Assembly: GCA_900538555.1 (NCBI GenBank)
Contig: UPYI01000003.1
Coordinates: 1 to 64,000, forward strand
From: an uncultured Porphyromonadaceae bacterium
GTDB lineage: Bacteria > Bacteroidota > Bacteroidia > Bacteroidales > Barnesiellaceae
DNA: 64,000 bases
Direction: 5' to 3'
How positions within the stretch are numbered: position 1 is the stretch's first letter; every line of letters starts with the position of its first letter. The notes below the pieces were generated by a model. That model did not search any database. It saw only the letters and a program-made list of their open reading frames with translations, and was not told where the DNA came from. Shown piece after piece: positions 24,424 to 34,002 of this stretch. The position numbers and the translations under genes are program-made.

Positions 24424-27400
24424 ATGAAAAATTTATTCTCTTTTTGGAAAAGGCTACCATACGATGTCGGCAAGTGTCTGCTTACGGCAATTTTATTCGC
24501 CATATCGGGAGAAGGAGTTTTTGCACAGCAAAAATCCATTACCGGAACCGTGCGCGACAAGTCGGGTGAAAGTCTTATCGGCGTTTCGGTTTTAGTGGAA
24601 AACACGACAAACCGGGCAATTACCGACTTTGACGGCAAATACTCTATTCAGGCATCGGAGGGAGATGTACTGTCGTTTACATATATCGGCATGGAAACGC
24701 AACGTGCGACAGTTTCCGGAAGCAATATCATCGACATAACCTTGCAAGAGAGTTCGACAATGCTTGGCGAAACTGTGGTTATCGGTTACGGCAGTGCGAA
24801 AAAGCGCGACCTGACCGGTTCGATTACCAGCATTAAAGGTGCAGAAGTAGCAAACCGTCCGGCATCCAACCCCCTCGCATCCATACAAGGGAAAGTGGCT
24901 GGTATACAAATAACCAACTCGGGACAGGCGGGCGCAGAACCGGATATCCGCATACGCGGAACGAACTCCATCAATGGAGCGAAGCCTCTCTATATCGTAG
25001 ACGGATTGTTTAACGACAACATCAACTTTTTAAATCCTGCCGACATCGAGTCGATGGAGGTATTGAAAGATCCTTCTTCGCTGGCAATTTTCGGTGTACG
25101 GGGTGCAAACGGTGTGATCATCATTACCACCAAAACCGCCAAGCAAGGGAAAGTGTCAGTGAATTTGAATGCCACGGTAAGTGCCAAACATGTGCCCCAC
25201 TCCATGCGCATGAATTTGACCGATGCTCCGCAATTCATCAAGCTGTACAACGAACAGCTTTTGAATCAAGGAATTACAACTCCATACGACTATACTCATT
25301 GGCAAGCAAATACCGACTGGCAAGACGAGATATTCCAAACCGGCTTGATGAGCTACGACAATATCAGCATTTCGGGAGCGACCGACCGCAGTAAATTCTA
25401 CATGGGCGTAGGCTATATGTATGAAGACGGCATTATCAAGCATGAGCGGATGGACAAAATATCGTTGAACCTCAACAGCGAGTTCAAAGTAACGGAAGGG
25501 TTGAAATTCGGATTTCAAGTGAACGGCTACAAGGCGAATCCCGCCAATTCGAAATCGGTGTCCACAGCTATCATCGCGGCACCCATCGCTCCCGTACGGG
25601 ATAAGGAATCGGGATTGTACCACACGTTGCCCGATTTCCAGCGGTCGCAAGTATGGAATCCCATGATCGACATCGACCTGCAAAAGAACACGAGAATCCC
25701 CGATGAATATCGCATCGCCGGAAGCGTGTATGGCGACTGGACTTTCCTGAAAGATTTCAACTTCCGCGCCTCATTCTTCGCCGATTACGGATTCAACCAG
25801 ACGCGCAATTACAGTCCGTTGGTATCGGTTTTCAACCCCGATTTAGAGGGGTACATCGACGAACTGTCACGCGAGACTTCCATCAATCAGTCTCAAAACA
25901 TGTACACTAAGTTGCAGAGCGACTTTACACTGTCTTATAAAAAACAACTCGGCGACCACGGTCTGACACTCACAGCCGGTTTCACTACCTATTATAATGC
26001 CTTCTCCGAAATTTCCGGCGGACGGAAACAGTACGAAGATACCACCATTCCCAACCTCCCGAAATATTGGTATCTCAGCATGGGCGACCCCTCGGAAGCG
26101 ACGAACGGCAGCAGCCAATGGGAAACAGCCACCGCCTCGCTGCTTTTCCGCGGGCTCTACAACTACAAGGACAAATATCTTGTGAATGCATCCTACCGGC
26201 TCGACGGGGCTTCGGCTTTTGCCTACAACGGCAATACGTGGGAAAATTTCGGGGCGATAGGTCTGGCATGGGTACTGAGTGAAGAGAATTTCATGCAGGG
26301 GCAATCCGCTTTCGATTATTTGAAACTGAAAGGCTCGTGGGGAGTCCTCGGCAGCCAGAACATCGATCCCTCGTGGCGCTATCCGGGCTATCCGGAAATG
26401 GAGAATACCTCGACCGGAATTTTCGGCGATGCCATTTATCCGGGATATACCCCCAAATATCTGCCCGATCCCGATTTGCACTGGGAACGCATTTACTCGT
26501 GGGAAGTCGGTGTGGACGGCTATTCGTTAAAGAACCGGCTGCACTACGAAGCCGCCTACTTCCATAAAATGACCAAAGGATTCCTTGCCATTGTGCCGGG
26601 CGTATCGGGTACGGTACCCGGATTGAGCAATCTGGGAGACATCGAAAATCAAGGCGTGGAACTCAGTCTCTCCTGGTCGGACCAAGTCGGCGACTGGAAC
26701 TATTCCGTAAGCGGCAACCTGACCACACTGAAAAACAAGGTTTTCAATTACGACAATATCGTAAGCATGTCACGTACTTCGCACGGTCGCCCGATCGGTT
26801 ACTTCTATGGCTACAAAGTCATAGGCGTGTACCAGACCGATGCTGAAATAGCGCAGTCGCCCCAAAGCAAAATTGCAACAGTACATCCCGGCGACTTGAA
26901 ATTTGCCGATACGGACAACGACGGATTCATTACCACAAACGACCGTACCATGATCGGTAACCCGACGCCCGACTTCACCTACGGAGGTACGATATCGGTA
27001 GGGTACAAAGGTATCGACCTGTCGGTCGATGTGATGGGTGCGTACGGCAACGAGATATTCCGCAACTGGAACCGCAACGCATACGCCCAATTCAACTACC
27101 AGACCGAACGCCTCAACCGCTGGCACGGCGCAGGTACTTCCAATTGGGAACCGATATTGAATGACGAACGTTCGAACAACCGCGAAATATCGAGCTATTA
27201 CATCGAAGACGGCAGCTATTTCCGCATCCGGAACATTCAATTGGGCTATAATTTCAGCAAGAAAGTGCTCCAAGCTCTCCACATGCAAAATTTCCGCATC
27301 TATCTGAATGCACAAAACCCGGTCACATTCAAAAACAATACCGGCTATACACCCGAAATAGGAGGCAGCACCGTACAATTCGGAGTAGACAACGGGACAT

Positions 27401-27447
27401 ACCCCATACCTACGATTTATACATTTGGCATTAACTTGACATTTTAG
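24424..27447 (+). CDS. SusC-like TonB-dependent glycan importer
   Basis: A 1007-residue outer-membrane transporter. Signal peptide to about residue 35, then a carboxypeptidase-regulatory-like domain (37-112, ITGTVRDKSGESLIGVSV), a TonB-box-like TVVIGYG, the plug (about 125-235, with IRGTNSINGAKPLYIVDG and the SusC-typical DIESMEVLKDPSSLAIFGVRGANGVIIITTK in parts), and a 22-strand barrel ending in the usual aromatic (GINLTF). It imports oligosaccharides released by surface enzymes, with the SusD-like protein encoded 9 bases downstream as lid. No extra N-terminal STN signalling domain is present, in keeping with control by the linked SusR-like regulator rather than an anti-sigma factor. Confidence 0.95.
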   Translation: MKNLFSFWKRLPYDVGKCLLTAILFAISGEGVFAQQKSITGTVRDKSGESLIGVSVLVENTTNRAITDFDGKYSIQASEGDVLSFTYIGMETQRATVSGSNIIDITLQESSTMLGETVVIGYGSAKKRDLTGSITSIKGAEVANRPASNPLASIQGKVAGIQITNSGQAGAEPDIRIRGTNSINGAKPLYIVDGLFNDNINFLNPADIESMEVLKDPSSLAIFGVRGANGVIIITTKTAKQGKVSVNLNATVSAKHVPHSMRMNLTDAPQFIKLYNEQLLNQGITTPYDYTHWQANTDWQDEIFQTGLMSYDNISISGATDRSKFYMGVGYMYEDGIIKHERMDKISLNLNSEFKVTEGLKFGFQVNGYKANPANSKSVSTAIIAAPIAPVRDKESGLYHTLPDFQRSQVWNPMIDIDLQKNTRIPDEYRIAGSVYGDWTFLKDFNFRASFFADYGFNQTRNYSPLVSVFNPDLEGYIDELSRETSINQSQNMYTKLQSDFTLSYKKQLGDHGLTLTAGFTTYYNAFSEISGGRKQYEDTTIPNLPKYWYLSMGDPSEATNGSSQWETATASLLFRGLYNYKDKYLVNASYRLDGASAFAYNGNTWENFGAIGLAWVLSEENFMQGQSAFDYLKLKGSWGVLGSQNIDPSWRYPGYPEMENTSTGIFGDAIYPGYTPKYLPDPDLHWERIYSWEVGVDGYSLKNRLHYEAAYFHKMTKGFLAIVPGVSGTVPGLSNLGDIENQGVELSLSWSDQVGDWNYSVSGNLTTLKNKVFNYDNIVSMSRTSHGRPIGYFYGYKVIGVYQTDAEIAQSPQSKIATVHPGDLKFADTDNDGFITTNDRTMIGNPTPDFTYGGTISVGYKGIDLSVDVMGAYGNEIFRNWNRNAYAQFNYQTERLNRWHGAGTSNWEPILNDERSNNREISSYYIEDGSYFRIRNIQLGYNFSKKVLQALHMQNFRIYLNAQNPVTFKNNTGYTPEIGGSTVQFGVDNGTYPIPTIYTFGINLTF

Positions 27448-27456
27448 CAGGACACC

Positions 27457-29007
27457 ATGAAGACAAGAACGAATATAAAACAGTATTTTATTGGGGCAAC
27501 AGCATGCACCGCATTGCTTTTCTCCTCGTGCAACGATTTTCTGTCGCGCGAACCGCTCGGTACATCAACGCGGGATGATTTTGAAGACGACGGCTCGTTT
27601 GCCGGTCAGGTCATGGGACTTTACGCCGATTTGCGTGCGGAAGGAACCTCCGGATTGCAGTTCGTCGCCGTTCACTCCATCCGTTCGGACGATGCGGACA
27701 AAGGCAGTTCGGTGAGCGACGGAATCGATGCCGAAGCGATGTTCGACAACTTCAACTACGTAGCTACCCACTGGTTGTTGCAAGCCTATTGGACACATCA
27801 TTATCAACTGATACACCACGCCAACAGTATCATCGACGATATCGAGGAAATAGGCGACCTGAACGATCCCGATACCCGGATCAACATGGGCGAAGCCAAA
27901 TTCATGCGGGCGTACGCCTACTTCAATCTGGTACGTGCATTCGGCGAGGTGCCCAAGATCGACTTCAAGATACAGACCGCCAGCGAAGCCAATATTCCCA
28001 AATCGCCGGTAGACGACATCTACGCATTGATAGACTCCGACCTTGCTTTTGCCGCAGGGGCATTGCCCGCAAAATGGGAAAGCAAATTCAACGGACGACT
28101 GACTTCGGGTGCGGCATACGTATTGCAGGCACGCACTTTCGTCACCCGGCAAAACTGGGCAGAAGCCTACACGGCTGCGAAAGCGGTGATCAACTCGAAC
28201 ATATACGACCTGAAAACGCCTTACGACATGATATTCCGGGAAAAGGGAGAATTATGCAGCGGATCTATCTTCGAAATACAAGCCATGTACACCCAAACCG
28301 ATAATTTCGGGATCACCTATGCCTCCCGTCAAGGGGTACGCGGCAACGGCGAATGGAATTTAGGATGGGGCTGGAACACGCCGTCGGACAATCTGGCGGA
28401 CGCATTCGAGGAAAATGATCCCCGTAAAGATGCCACCCTGCTCTATGCCGGACAGAAAAATGAACCGTATGGCGAAACCATACCTGCACCGACAGACAAC
28501 CTGCCCCAAAAGTATTGGAACAAGAAAGTCTACACCGACCCCGCCATCCGGCTGGAAACAAATTCCAGATTCGGCGAATGGGTGAACGTGCGCCTGATAC
28601 GCTACGCCGATGCCCTGTTGCTGGCAGCCGAAGCCGCCAATGAACTGGGCGGCAAAGAATACATGGAAGAGGCATTAGACTGGCTCAACCAAGTACGTTA
28701 CCGGGCAAGCAGCGGTGATTCGCGCAAATTGCCGCAGCGCAAAACGGAAAGTCAGGACGAACTGCGCAACTTCATCCGCCACGAACGTCGGGTCGAATTT
28801 GCCATGGAGCACGAACGGTTCTACGACCTTGTACGCTGGGGTGTACAGGATGAGAAAAACGGGATTCTCCCCGATCAAGCATACGATGTGAAGACCTTGC
28901 ATGCCGCAGGCAAAACCGCCTACGAACGGAAACATCGCCTGCTCCCTATCCCGCAGGATGAAATAGACAAATCGAATCATGTATTGAAACAGAATCCGAA
29001 TTATTGA
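27457..29007 (+). CDS. SusD-like glycan-binding lipoprotein
   Basis: A 516-residue surface lipoprotein with lipobox LLFSSC (Cys near residue 25), then the SusD pattern: NDFLSREPLGTSTRDDF, TPR-like helices with GEAKFMRAYAYFNLVRAFGEVP, and the C-terminal FIRHERRVEFAMEHERFYDLVRWG in two parts. SusD proteins cap the SusC barrel and bind the glycan. The SusC/SusD pair defines this as a PUL. The next gene starts 20 bases after its stop codon. Confidence 0.95.
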   Translation: MKTRTNIKQYFIGATACTALLFSSCNDFLSREPLGTSTRDDFEDDGSFAGQVMGLYADLRAEGTSGLQFVAVHSIRSDDADKGSSVSDGIDAEAMFDNFNYVATHWLLQAYWTHHYQLIHHANSIIDDIEEIGDLNDPDTRINMGEAKFMRAYAYFNLVRAFGEVPKIDFKIQTASEANIPKSPVDDIYALIDSDLAFAAGALPAKWESKFNGRLTSGAAYVLQARTFVTRQNWAEAYTAAKAVINSNIYDLKTPYDMIFREKGELCSGSIFEIQAMYTQTDNFGITYASRQGVRGNGEWNLGWGWNTPSDNLADAFEENDPRKDATLLYAGQKNEPYGETIPAPTDNLPQKYWNKKVYTDPAIRLETNSRFGEWVNVRLIRYADALLLAAEAANELGGKEYMEEALDWLNQVRYRASSGDSRKLPQRKTESQDELRNFIRHERRVEFAMEHERFYDLVRWGVQDEKNGILPDQAYDVKTLHAAGKTAYERKHRLLPIPQDEIDKSNHVLKQNPNY

Positions 29008-29027
29008 ATTTAGGAAAAAGAAAGCGT

Positions 29028-29903
29028 ATGAAGAACATAAAGAACAATATATCCGTTCAAGCCGCATTGTGCCTATGTCTTGCGGGCACATGCTCATGCC
29101 AGCATTTTGAAGAACCGAAGATGAAGATCATCCCCGACCCTCCTACCAGTTCGCTTATCTATTATCTTCCGTTCGACAACGAAAGCGTGGCAGACAGCAG
29201 TTTGTATTCCTTCCCCGTGACAGGCAGCGCAGGGATCACCTTTACGGAAGGTGTCAGCGGCACAGCCTTACAGAGCGCACCCAACGAATATGTATTGATC
29301 GACACCTTGAAAACCGACTATTACGGGCTCGACCTGCACAAGATCTGTTCGGAAATGGAGGGCTTTACATTCTCCTGCTGGATGTACTTAAAGAAAGCCG
29401 AAGCCACCGGAGGCATCGCCCTTTTCTCCATTCCCAACCTTTCCGGAAGCGAATGGACGAGCAATATGGATATTTTAATCGACGCACCCGGAGCCGACGG
29501 CTCTCTGCCGGTAGCGCTCCATGTAGACAACTACCGGACAGGCGATGCCAGATCGCTATGGGTAGCCAAAGACAATACACCGGAGATATACATGGCCGAT
29601 ATGCTCGACCGCTGGGTGCATCTGACCATCCGTTACAGCGGAAAGAGTTCGACCGTGACTTACTTCCGCGACGGCGAAAAAGTATTTTCCAAGAAATATC
29701 CCGATTTCGGCACGTTGAAGTTTGCCAATACCGGTGCCGTTCTGGTGGGAGCATTCCAAAACATTACAACTCCCCCTGTCGCCGCAGGAGCGGGCAAACA
29801 GGGTTGGGAAGCGACTTTCCCCGGATGTTTAGACCAATTGCGTTTCTACAACCGATTCTTGACGGACAAAGAGATAAAAGAATTATTCAACTCAAAACGA
29901 TAA
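29028..29903 (+). CDS. LamG/concanavalin-fold surface glycan-binding lipoprotein
   Basis: A ~291-residue lipoprotein (signal ending LCLAGTCSC, lipidated Cys near residue 25) with a LamG-like jelly roll over residues 45-285: SLIYYLPFDNESVADSS at the start, FTFSCWMYLKKAEA, DRWVHLTIRYSG and LDQLRFYNRFLTDKEIKEL at the end. The place right after susD is where PULs encode surface glycan-binding proteins, so it probably holds the target polysaccharide at the outer membrane. I start it at 29028; an upstream TTG at 29004 overlaps the susD stop and is less likely. Confidence 0.82.
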   Translation: MKNIKNNISVQAALCLCLAGTCSCQHFEEPKMKIIPDPPTSSLIYYLPFDNESVADSSLYSFPVTGSAGITFTEGVSGTALQSAPNEYVLIDTLKTDYYGLDLHKICSEMEGFTFSCWMYLKKAEATGGIALFSIPNLSGSEWTSNMDILIDAPGADGSLPVALHVDNYRTGDARSLWVAKDNTPEIYMADMLDRWVHLTIRYSGKSSTVTYFRDGEKVFSKKYPDFGTLKFANTGAVLVGAFQNITTPPVAAGAGKQGWEATFPGCLDQLRFYNRFLTDKEIKELFNSKR

Positions 29904-29907
29904 AACC

Positions 29908-31578
29908 ATGAAGTATATGCACAAAATATTATTGCTCTGCTTCGCCTGCATGCAACTGTGGGCTTGCGATGAAGAAAACGTATACGACACGTCGTTCCGT
30001 ATATCGCATTTAATAACCGAAGGCGGTATGAAATACGACGAAACCACCTATTCGGGAGTTGTGGCAAATGCCCCGCTGAAACTTCGCTTCACCGAACCGG
30101 TCGATAACAGCACCGTGGAAGGCAATATACGTCTGATGCCTGCCGATGACGAAGAGAACGAGCTGGATGTAATGTTCCGTTACGAGTCGGGCGATTCGGT
30201 CGTGGCTTTGTATCCGCAGAGTACTCTCGACCATTTTTCAAAGTACAAGCTGAACGTGTGGCAAAATATCCGTTCAAAAAACGGCACATTGATCAACACC
30301 GGACGCAGCTATACCATTATCACCGCCATCGACTCGACTGATAAATACACACGTATCCCCCGAGAAGAATTGCTCGACAAGATACAACGCCACACATTCC
30401 GTTATTTCTGGGAGAACGGGCACAAGCATTGCGGCATGGCTCTCGAACGCAACAACTCGAACAATACAGTGACTACCGGAGGTACAGGCTTCGGTATCAT
30501 GGCAATGATAGCAGCCACCGAACGAAAATTCATTACACGGAGCGAAGCATACGAGCGTGTGAATAAAATCGTCTCTTTCCTAAAAAACGAATGTACGACT
30601 TTTCACGGAGCTTTCTCCCACTGGATCGACGGCAGCACAGGCACAACATTGGCATTCAGCCCGGCGGACAACGGAGCAGACCTCGTAGAGACATCTTTCC
30701 TCATGCAAGGTCTGTTGGTAGCACGCCAATATTTCGACCGGGCGGAAGAAGAAACTCTGCGCAACGACATCACCGCCTTGTGGGAAGGTGTGGAATGGTC
30801 GTGGTTCAACCGTAACCACCAGAACATACTTTACTGGAATTGGAGCCCCGACTTCTCGTGGGAAGTAAATCTGCCCATACGCGGATGGAATGAAGCCCTC
30901 ATCACCTATATCCTCGCCGCCGCTTCGCCCACTTACGCCATCGACAAAGAAGTGTACGACACCGGATGGGCACAAAACGGCAACATGATGAACCGCAACA
31001 GGTATTACGGTCACGAATTACCGGCAGGACCGGAGTACGGCGGACCCCTGTTCTTCTCGCATTACTCTTTCCTCGGACTTAATCCGGAAGGATTGGGCGA
31101 TGCGTATATCAACGATTATTGGGAACAGAACCGCGCCCATGCCCTGATTAATTTCAATTACTGCAAAGAGAACCCCAAACGATATTTAGGATACTCCGCC
31201 GACTGCTGGGGCTTGACGGCAAGCGACGGCAACAGCGGCTATTCGGCACACTCGCCGACCAACGACAGAGGCGTAATCGCCCCGACGGCAGCGTTGGCAT
31301 CCATGCCCTACACGCCCGACGAATCCATAGCCGCATTGGAACACTTCTACTACAAACTGGGCGATCACCTGTGGGACGAGAACGGATGCGGATTTTACGA
31401 TGCGTTCAATCTCTCGGAGCGTTGGTTCGACAACCAATACCTCGCTATCGACCAAGGTCCGATTATCGTCATGATCGAGAACTATCGTTCGAAATTGATC
31501 TGGGAACTGTTCATGGAGATACCCGAAGTACAGAAAGGATTACGCACCCTCGGCTTCTCGTCGCCCTATCTGAAATAA
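29908..31578 (+). CDS. GH144-like endo-beta-1,2-glucanase (glucoamylase-like fold) lipoprotein
   Basis: A 556-residue protein with a lipoprotein signal (MQLWAC), a bacterial Ig-like domain (about residues 30-135) and an (alpha/alpha)6 catalytic domain (150-550) of the Glycoamylase/GH144 type. Family landmarks: DKIQRHTFRYFWENGH, TTGGTGFGIMAMIAA, HGAFSHWIDGSTGTT, DLVETSFLMQGLL, WNWSPDFSWEVNLPIRGWNEALITYILA in parts, GPLFFSHYSFLG, CWGLTASDG and IDQGPIIVMIENYRS. Characterised GH144 enzymes cut beta-1,2-glucans internally to sophoro-oligosaccharides. With the GH3 enzyme encoded 107 bases downstream this makes a short pathway from beta-1,2-glucan to glucose. I rely on pattern recognition; close homologues with other specificities are possible. 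Confidence 0.82.
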   Translation: MKYMHKILLLCFACMQLWACDEENVYDTSFRISHLITEGGMKYDETTYSGVVANAPLKLRFTEPVDNSTVEGNIRLMPADDEENELDVMFRYESGDSVVALYPQSTLDHFSKYKLNVWQNIRSKNGTLINTGRSYTIITAIDSTDKYTRIPREELLDKIQRHTFRYFWENGHKHCGMALERNNSNNTVTTGGTGFGIMAMIAATERKFITRSEAYERVNKIVSFLKNECTTFHGAFSHWIDGSTGTTLAFSPADNGADLVETSFLMQGLLVARQYFDRAEEETLRNDITALWEGVEWSWFNRNHQNILYWNWSPDFSWEVNLPIRGWNEALITYILAAASPTYAIDKEVYDTGWAQNGNMMNRNRYYGHELPAGPEYGGPLFFSHYSFLGLNPEGLGDAYINDYWEQNRAHALINFNYCKENPKRYLGYSADCWGLTASDGNSGYSAHSPTNDRGVIAPTAALASMPYTPDESIAALEHFYYKLGDHLWDENGCGFYDAFNLSERWFDNQYLAIDQGPIIVMIENYRSKLIWELFMEIPEVQKGLRTLGFSSPYLK

Positions 31579-31619
31579 ACAACGAACCACGCAAACAAGC
31601 CAGGCAGCTACGGCTTTAT

Positions 31620-31641
31620 GGCGCGGGATAAAACCCGTGCC
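31620..31641 (+). other. Intercistronic hairpin
   Basis: An 8-bp stem (GGCGCGGG with CCCGTGCC, one G-T pair) with a 6-base loop lies between the GH144-like and GH3 genes, followed by a smaller CAGC/GCTG hairpin. No T-run follows, so it may set the relative mRNA levels of the PUL genes. Confidence 0.35.
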
Positions 31642-31685
31642 GCAGCGGTCTGCTGTCGAAAAAAAATAAATTGCCACCCTAATAT

Positions 31686-33971
31686 ATGACAATGAACAAT
31701 ATGAAGAAACTGACATCATGTGTGATCGGCATCTTGTTGCTGACAGGATGTACCGGTGGGAAAAACGACCCTCGGAACGCGGAAATGGACCGTTTCATCC
31801 AAGATCTGATGGATAAAATGACCTTAGAAGAAAAGGTCGGACAACTGAATCTCGTATCTGTGGGGTTTGACATTACCGGACCGATACTCAGCAAAAATGT
31901 AGAAGAAAAGATTAAAGCCGGACAGGTAGGCGGCGTATTCAACACCTTTACCCCCGATGCCGTGCGCAAGTTGCAGGAGATCGCCGTAAAAGAAACCCGT
32001 TTGGGTATTCCCCTGCTATCGGGCTACGATGTGATACACGGTCACAAAACCATCTTTCCCATCCCCCTCGGGCTTTCGGCATCGTGGAACATGGATCTGA
32101 TCGGACGGGTAGCCCGCGCCTCTGCGGCAGAAGCTGCGGCAGACGGAGTGAACTGGATCTATTCGCCTATGGTGGATATCGCGCGAGACCCTCGCTGGGG
32201 ACGTGTCAGCGAAAGCAATGGAGAAGACCCCTACCTCGGTTCGTGCATTGCCCGCACAATGGTGAAGAATTTCCAGCTGGACGATCTATCGAGAGAGAAC
32301 ACCGTCATGGCATGTCTCAAACATTTCGCCCTATACGGAGCAAGCGAAGCGGGACGGGACTACAACACGGTAGATATGAGCCGTATCCGTATGTACAACG
32401 AATATCTGCCCCCCTATAAAGCGGCGGTAGAAGCCGGCGTGGGCAGCGTGATGACTTCGTTTAACGAAATCGACGGCGTACCTGCCACCGCCAACAAATG
32501 GTTGATTACCGATCTGTTGCGCCACGATTGGGGCTTTAAGGGCTTTGTGACGACCGACTATACAGCCATCATGGAATTGGAGCACCACGGCATGGGCGAT
32601 AAAGCCAAAGTCAGCGAGCTTGCCCTCCAAGCAGGTACCGACATGGACATGGTAAGCGAATACTTCCTGGAAACCGGAGTGGATCTGGTAAAAAGCGGAC
32701 GCATATCCCAAGCCGTAGTCGATGCCGCCTGCCGCCGCATATTGGAAGCCAAATACGTATTAGGACTGTTCGACGACCCGTTCCGTTATGTAAACGAGGA
32801 TCGTGCCGACCGAGAAATCCTTTCGGCAGACAAAATCGCTTTGAGCAAAGAAGCCGCCATCAAAAGCATGGTGCTGTTGAAGAACGACGGGAAGATACTT
32901 CCGCTCGACGGGAAAAAGAAAGTGGCTTTTATCGGACCGCACGTAAAAGGCCGCCGCGACCTCATCGGCAATTGGAGCGCAGCAGGCGACTGGCAATCGG
33001 CTGTGACCGTATGGGAAGGAATCGAAAATACGGTCGGCACAAGGAACTGCCTTTTTGCACAAGGATGCAACATATTGGAGGATGAGAAACTGATCGGCAA
33101 ACTCAACCCACACGGCGGCATGATCCGAAAAACACAATCGGCAGAACAACTGCTGACGGAAGCCGTGCATACGGCACAGCGTGCCGACGTTGTAGTAGCC
33201 GTATTGGGCGAAACGTTCGGCATGAGCGGAGAAGCGGCAAGCCGCTCGGATATAGCCCTCCCCGAAAACCAACGACGACTGTTACGCGCCTTGAAGGCAA
33301 CCGGCAAACCGATAGTCCTTGTGCTGATGAACGGACGCCCCTTGACACTGGAATGGGAAGATGCGAATATGAATGCCATACTCGAAACATGGTTCCCCGG
33401 GTTGCAGGCGGGCAACGCCATCGCCGAAGTACTTTACGGGCATGCCAATCCTTCGGGAAAACTCAGCATGACGTTCCCCCGCAATATCGGACAAATCCCC
33501 GTCTACTACAACCACAAGAATACGGGACGTCCGTTCGACGAAGAGCAGAAATACACGACGAAATATCTGGATACCCCCAACGAGCCCCTCTATCCCTTCG
33601 GATACGGATTGAGCTATACCGCCTTTGCCTACTGCGACATCAATCTGAGCGGAACGAAACTCACCGATAACGGAAAGCTCACAGCCTCGGTGATCGTGAC
33701 CAATACAGGAGAATATACGGGCGAAGAGACCGTGCAACTCTATCTGCGCGACATGGTTGGCAGCGTGACCCGTCCGGTAAAGGAATTAAAAGGGTTCCGC
33801 AAAGTGCTGCTCAATCCGGGAGAATCGAAACAAGTGGAGTTCGACATAACTGTCGATGACCTGAAATTCTACAACAGCGACTTGCAGTTCGTAGCGGAGC
33901 CGGGTGAATTCCAAGTGTTCATCGGGGGCAGCAGTGAAAAAGTGAAAAGCGCCTCATTCGTGTACGAATAA
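31686..33971 (+). CDS. GH3 beta-glucosidase (BglX-like) lipoprotein
   Basis: A 761-residue GH3 enzyme with lipobox LLLTGC. Domains in order: (beta/alpha)8 domain (about 40-360), alpha/beta sandwich (385-610) and a fibronectin-III-like C-terminal domain (670-755). The substrate-binding KHFALYG and nucleophile Asp291 in GFVTTDYTAI are clear. Its partners suggest it releases glucose from beta-1,2-linked gluco-oligosaccharides made by the GH144-like enzyme; GH3 enzymes of that kind are known in Bacteroides, but beta-1,3/1,4 activity cannot be excluded. Three ATG codons lie within the first six codons; 31701 (MKKLTSC) is the alternative start closest to the usual lipoprotein signal. Confidence 0.9.
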   Translation: MTMNNMKKLTSCVIGILLLTGCTGGKNDPRNAEMDRFIQDLMDKMTLEEKVGQLNLVSVGFDITGPILSKNVEEKIKAGQVGGVFNTFTPDAVRKLQEIAVKETRLGIPLLSGYDVIHGHKTIFPIPLGLSASWNMDLIGRVARASAAEAAADGVNWIYSPMVDIARDPRWGRVSESNGEDPYLGSCIARTMVKNFQLDDLSRENTVMACLKHFALYGASEAGRDYNTVDMSRIRMYNEYLPPYKAAVEAGVGSVMTSFNEIDGVPATANKWLITDLLRHDWGFKGFVTTDYTAIMELEHHGMGDKAKVSELALQAGTDMDMVSEYFLETGVDLVKSGRISQAVVDAACRRILEAKYVLGLFDDPFRYVNEDRADREILSADKIALSKEAAIKSMVLLKNDGKILPLDGKKKVAFIGPHVKGRRDLIGNWSAAGDWQSAVTVWEGIENTVGTRNCLFAQGCNILEDEKLIGKLNPHGGMIRKTQSAEQLLTEAVHTAQRADVVVAVLGETFGMSGEAASRSDIALPENQRRLLRALKATGKPIVLVLMNGRPLTLEWEDANMNAILETWFPGLQAGNAIAEVLYGHANPSGKLSMTFPRNIGQIPVYYNHKNTGRPFDEEQKYTTKYLDTPNEPLYPFGYGLSYTAFAYCDINLSGTKLTDNGKLTASVIVTNTGEYTGEETVQLYLRDMVGSVTRPVKELKGFRKVLLNPGESKQVEFDITVDDLKFYNSDLQFVAEPGEFQVFIGGSSEKVKSASFVYE

Positions 33972-34002
33972 TATAAAACAAGCCTATAAAAATAATATCC
34001 AA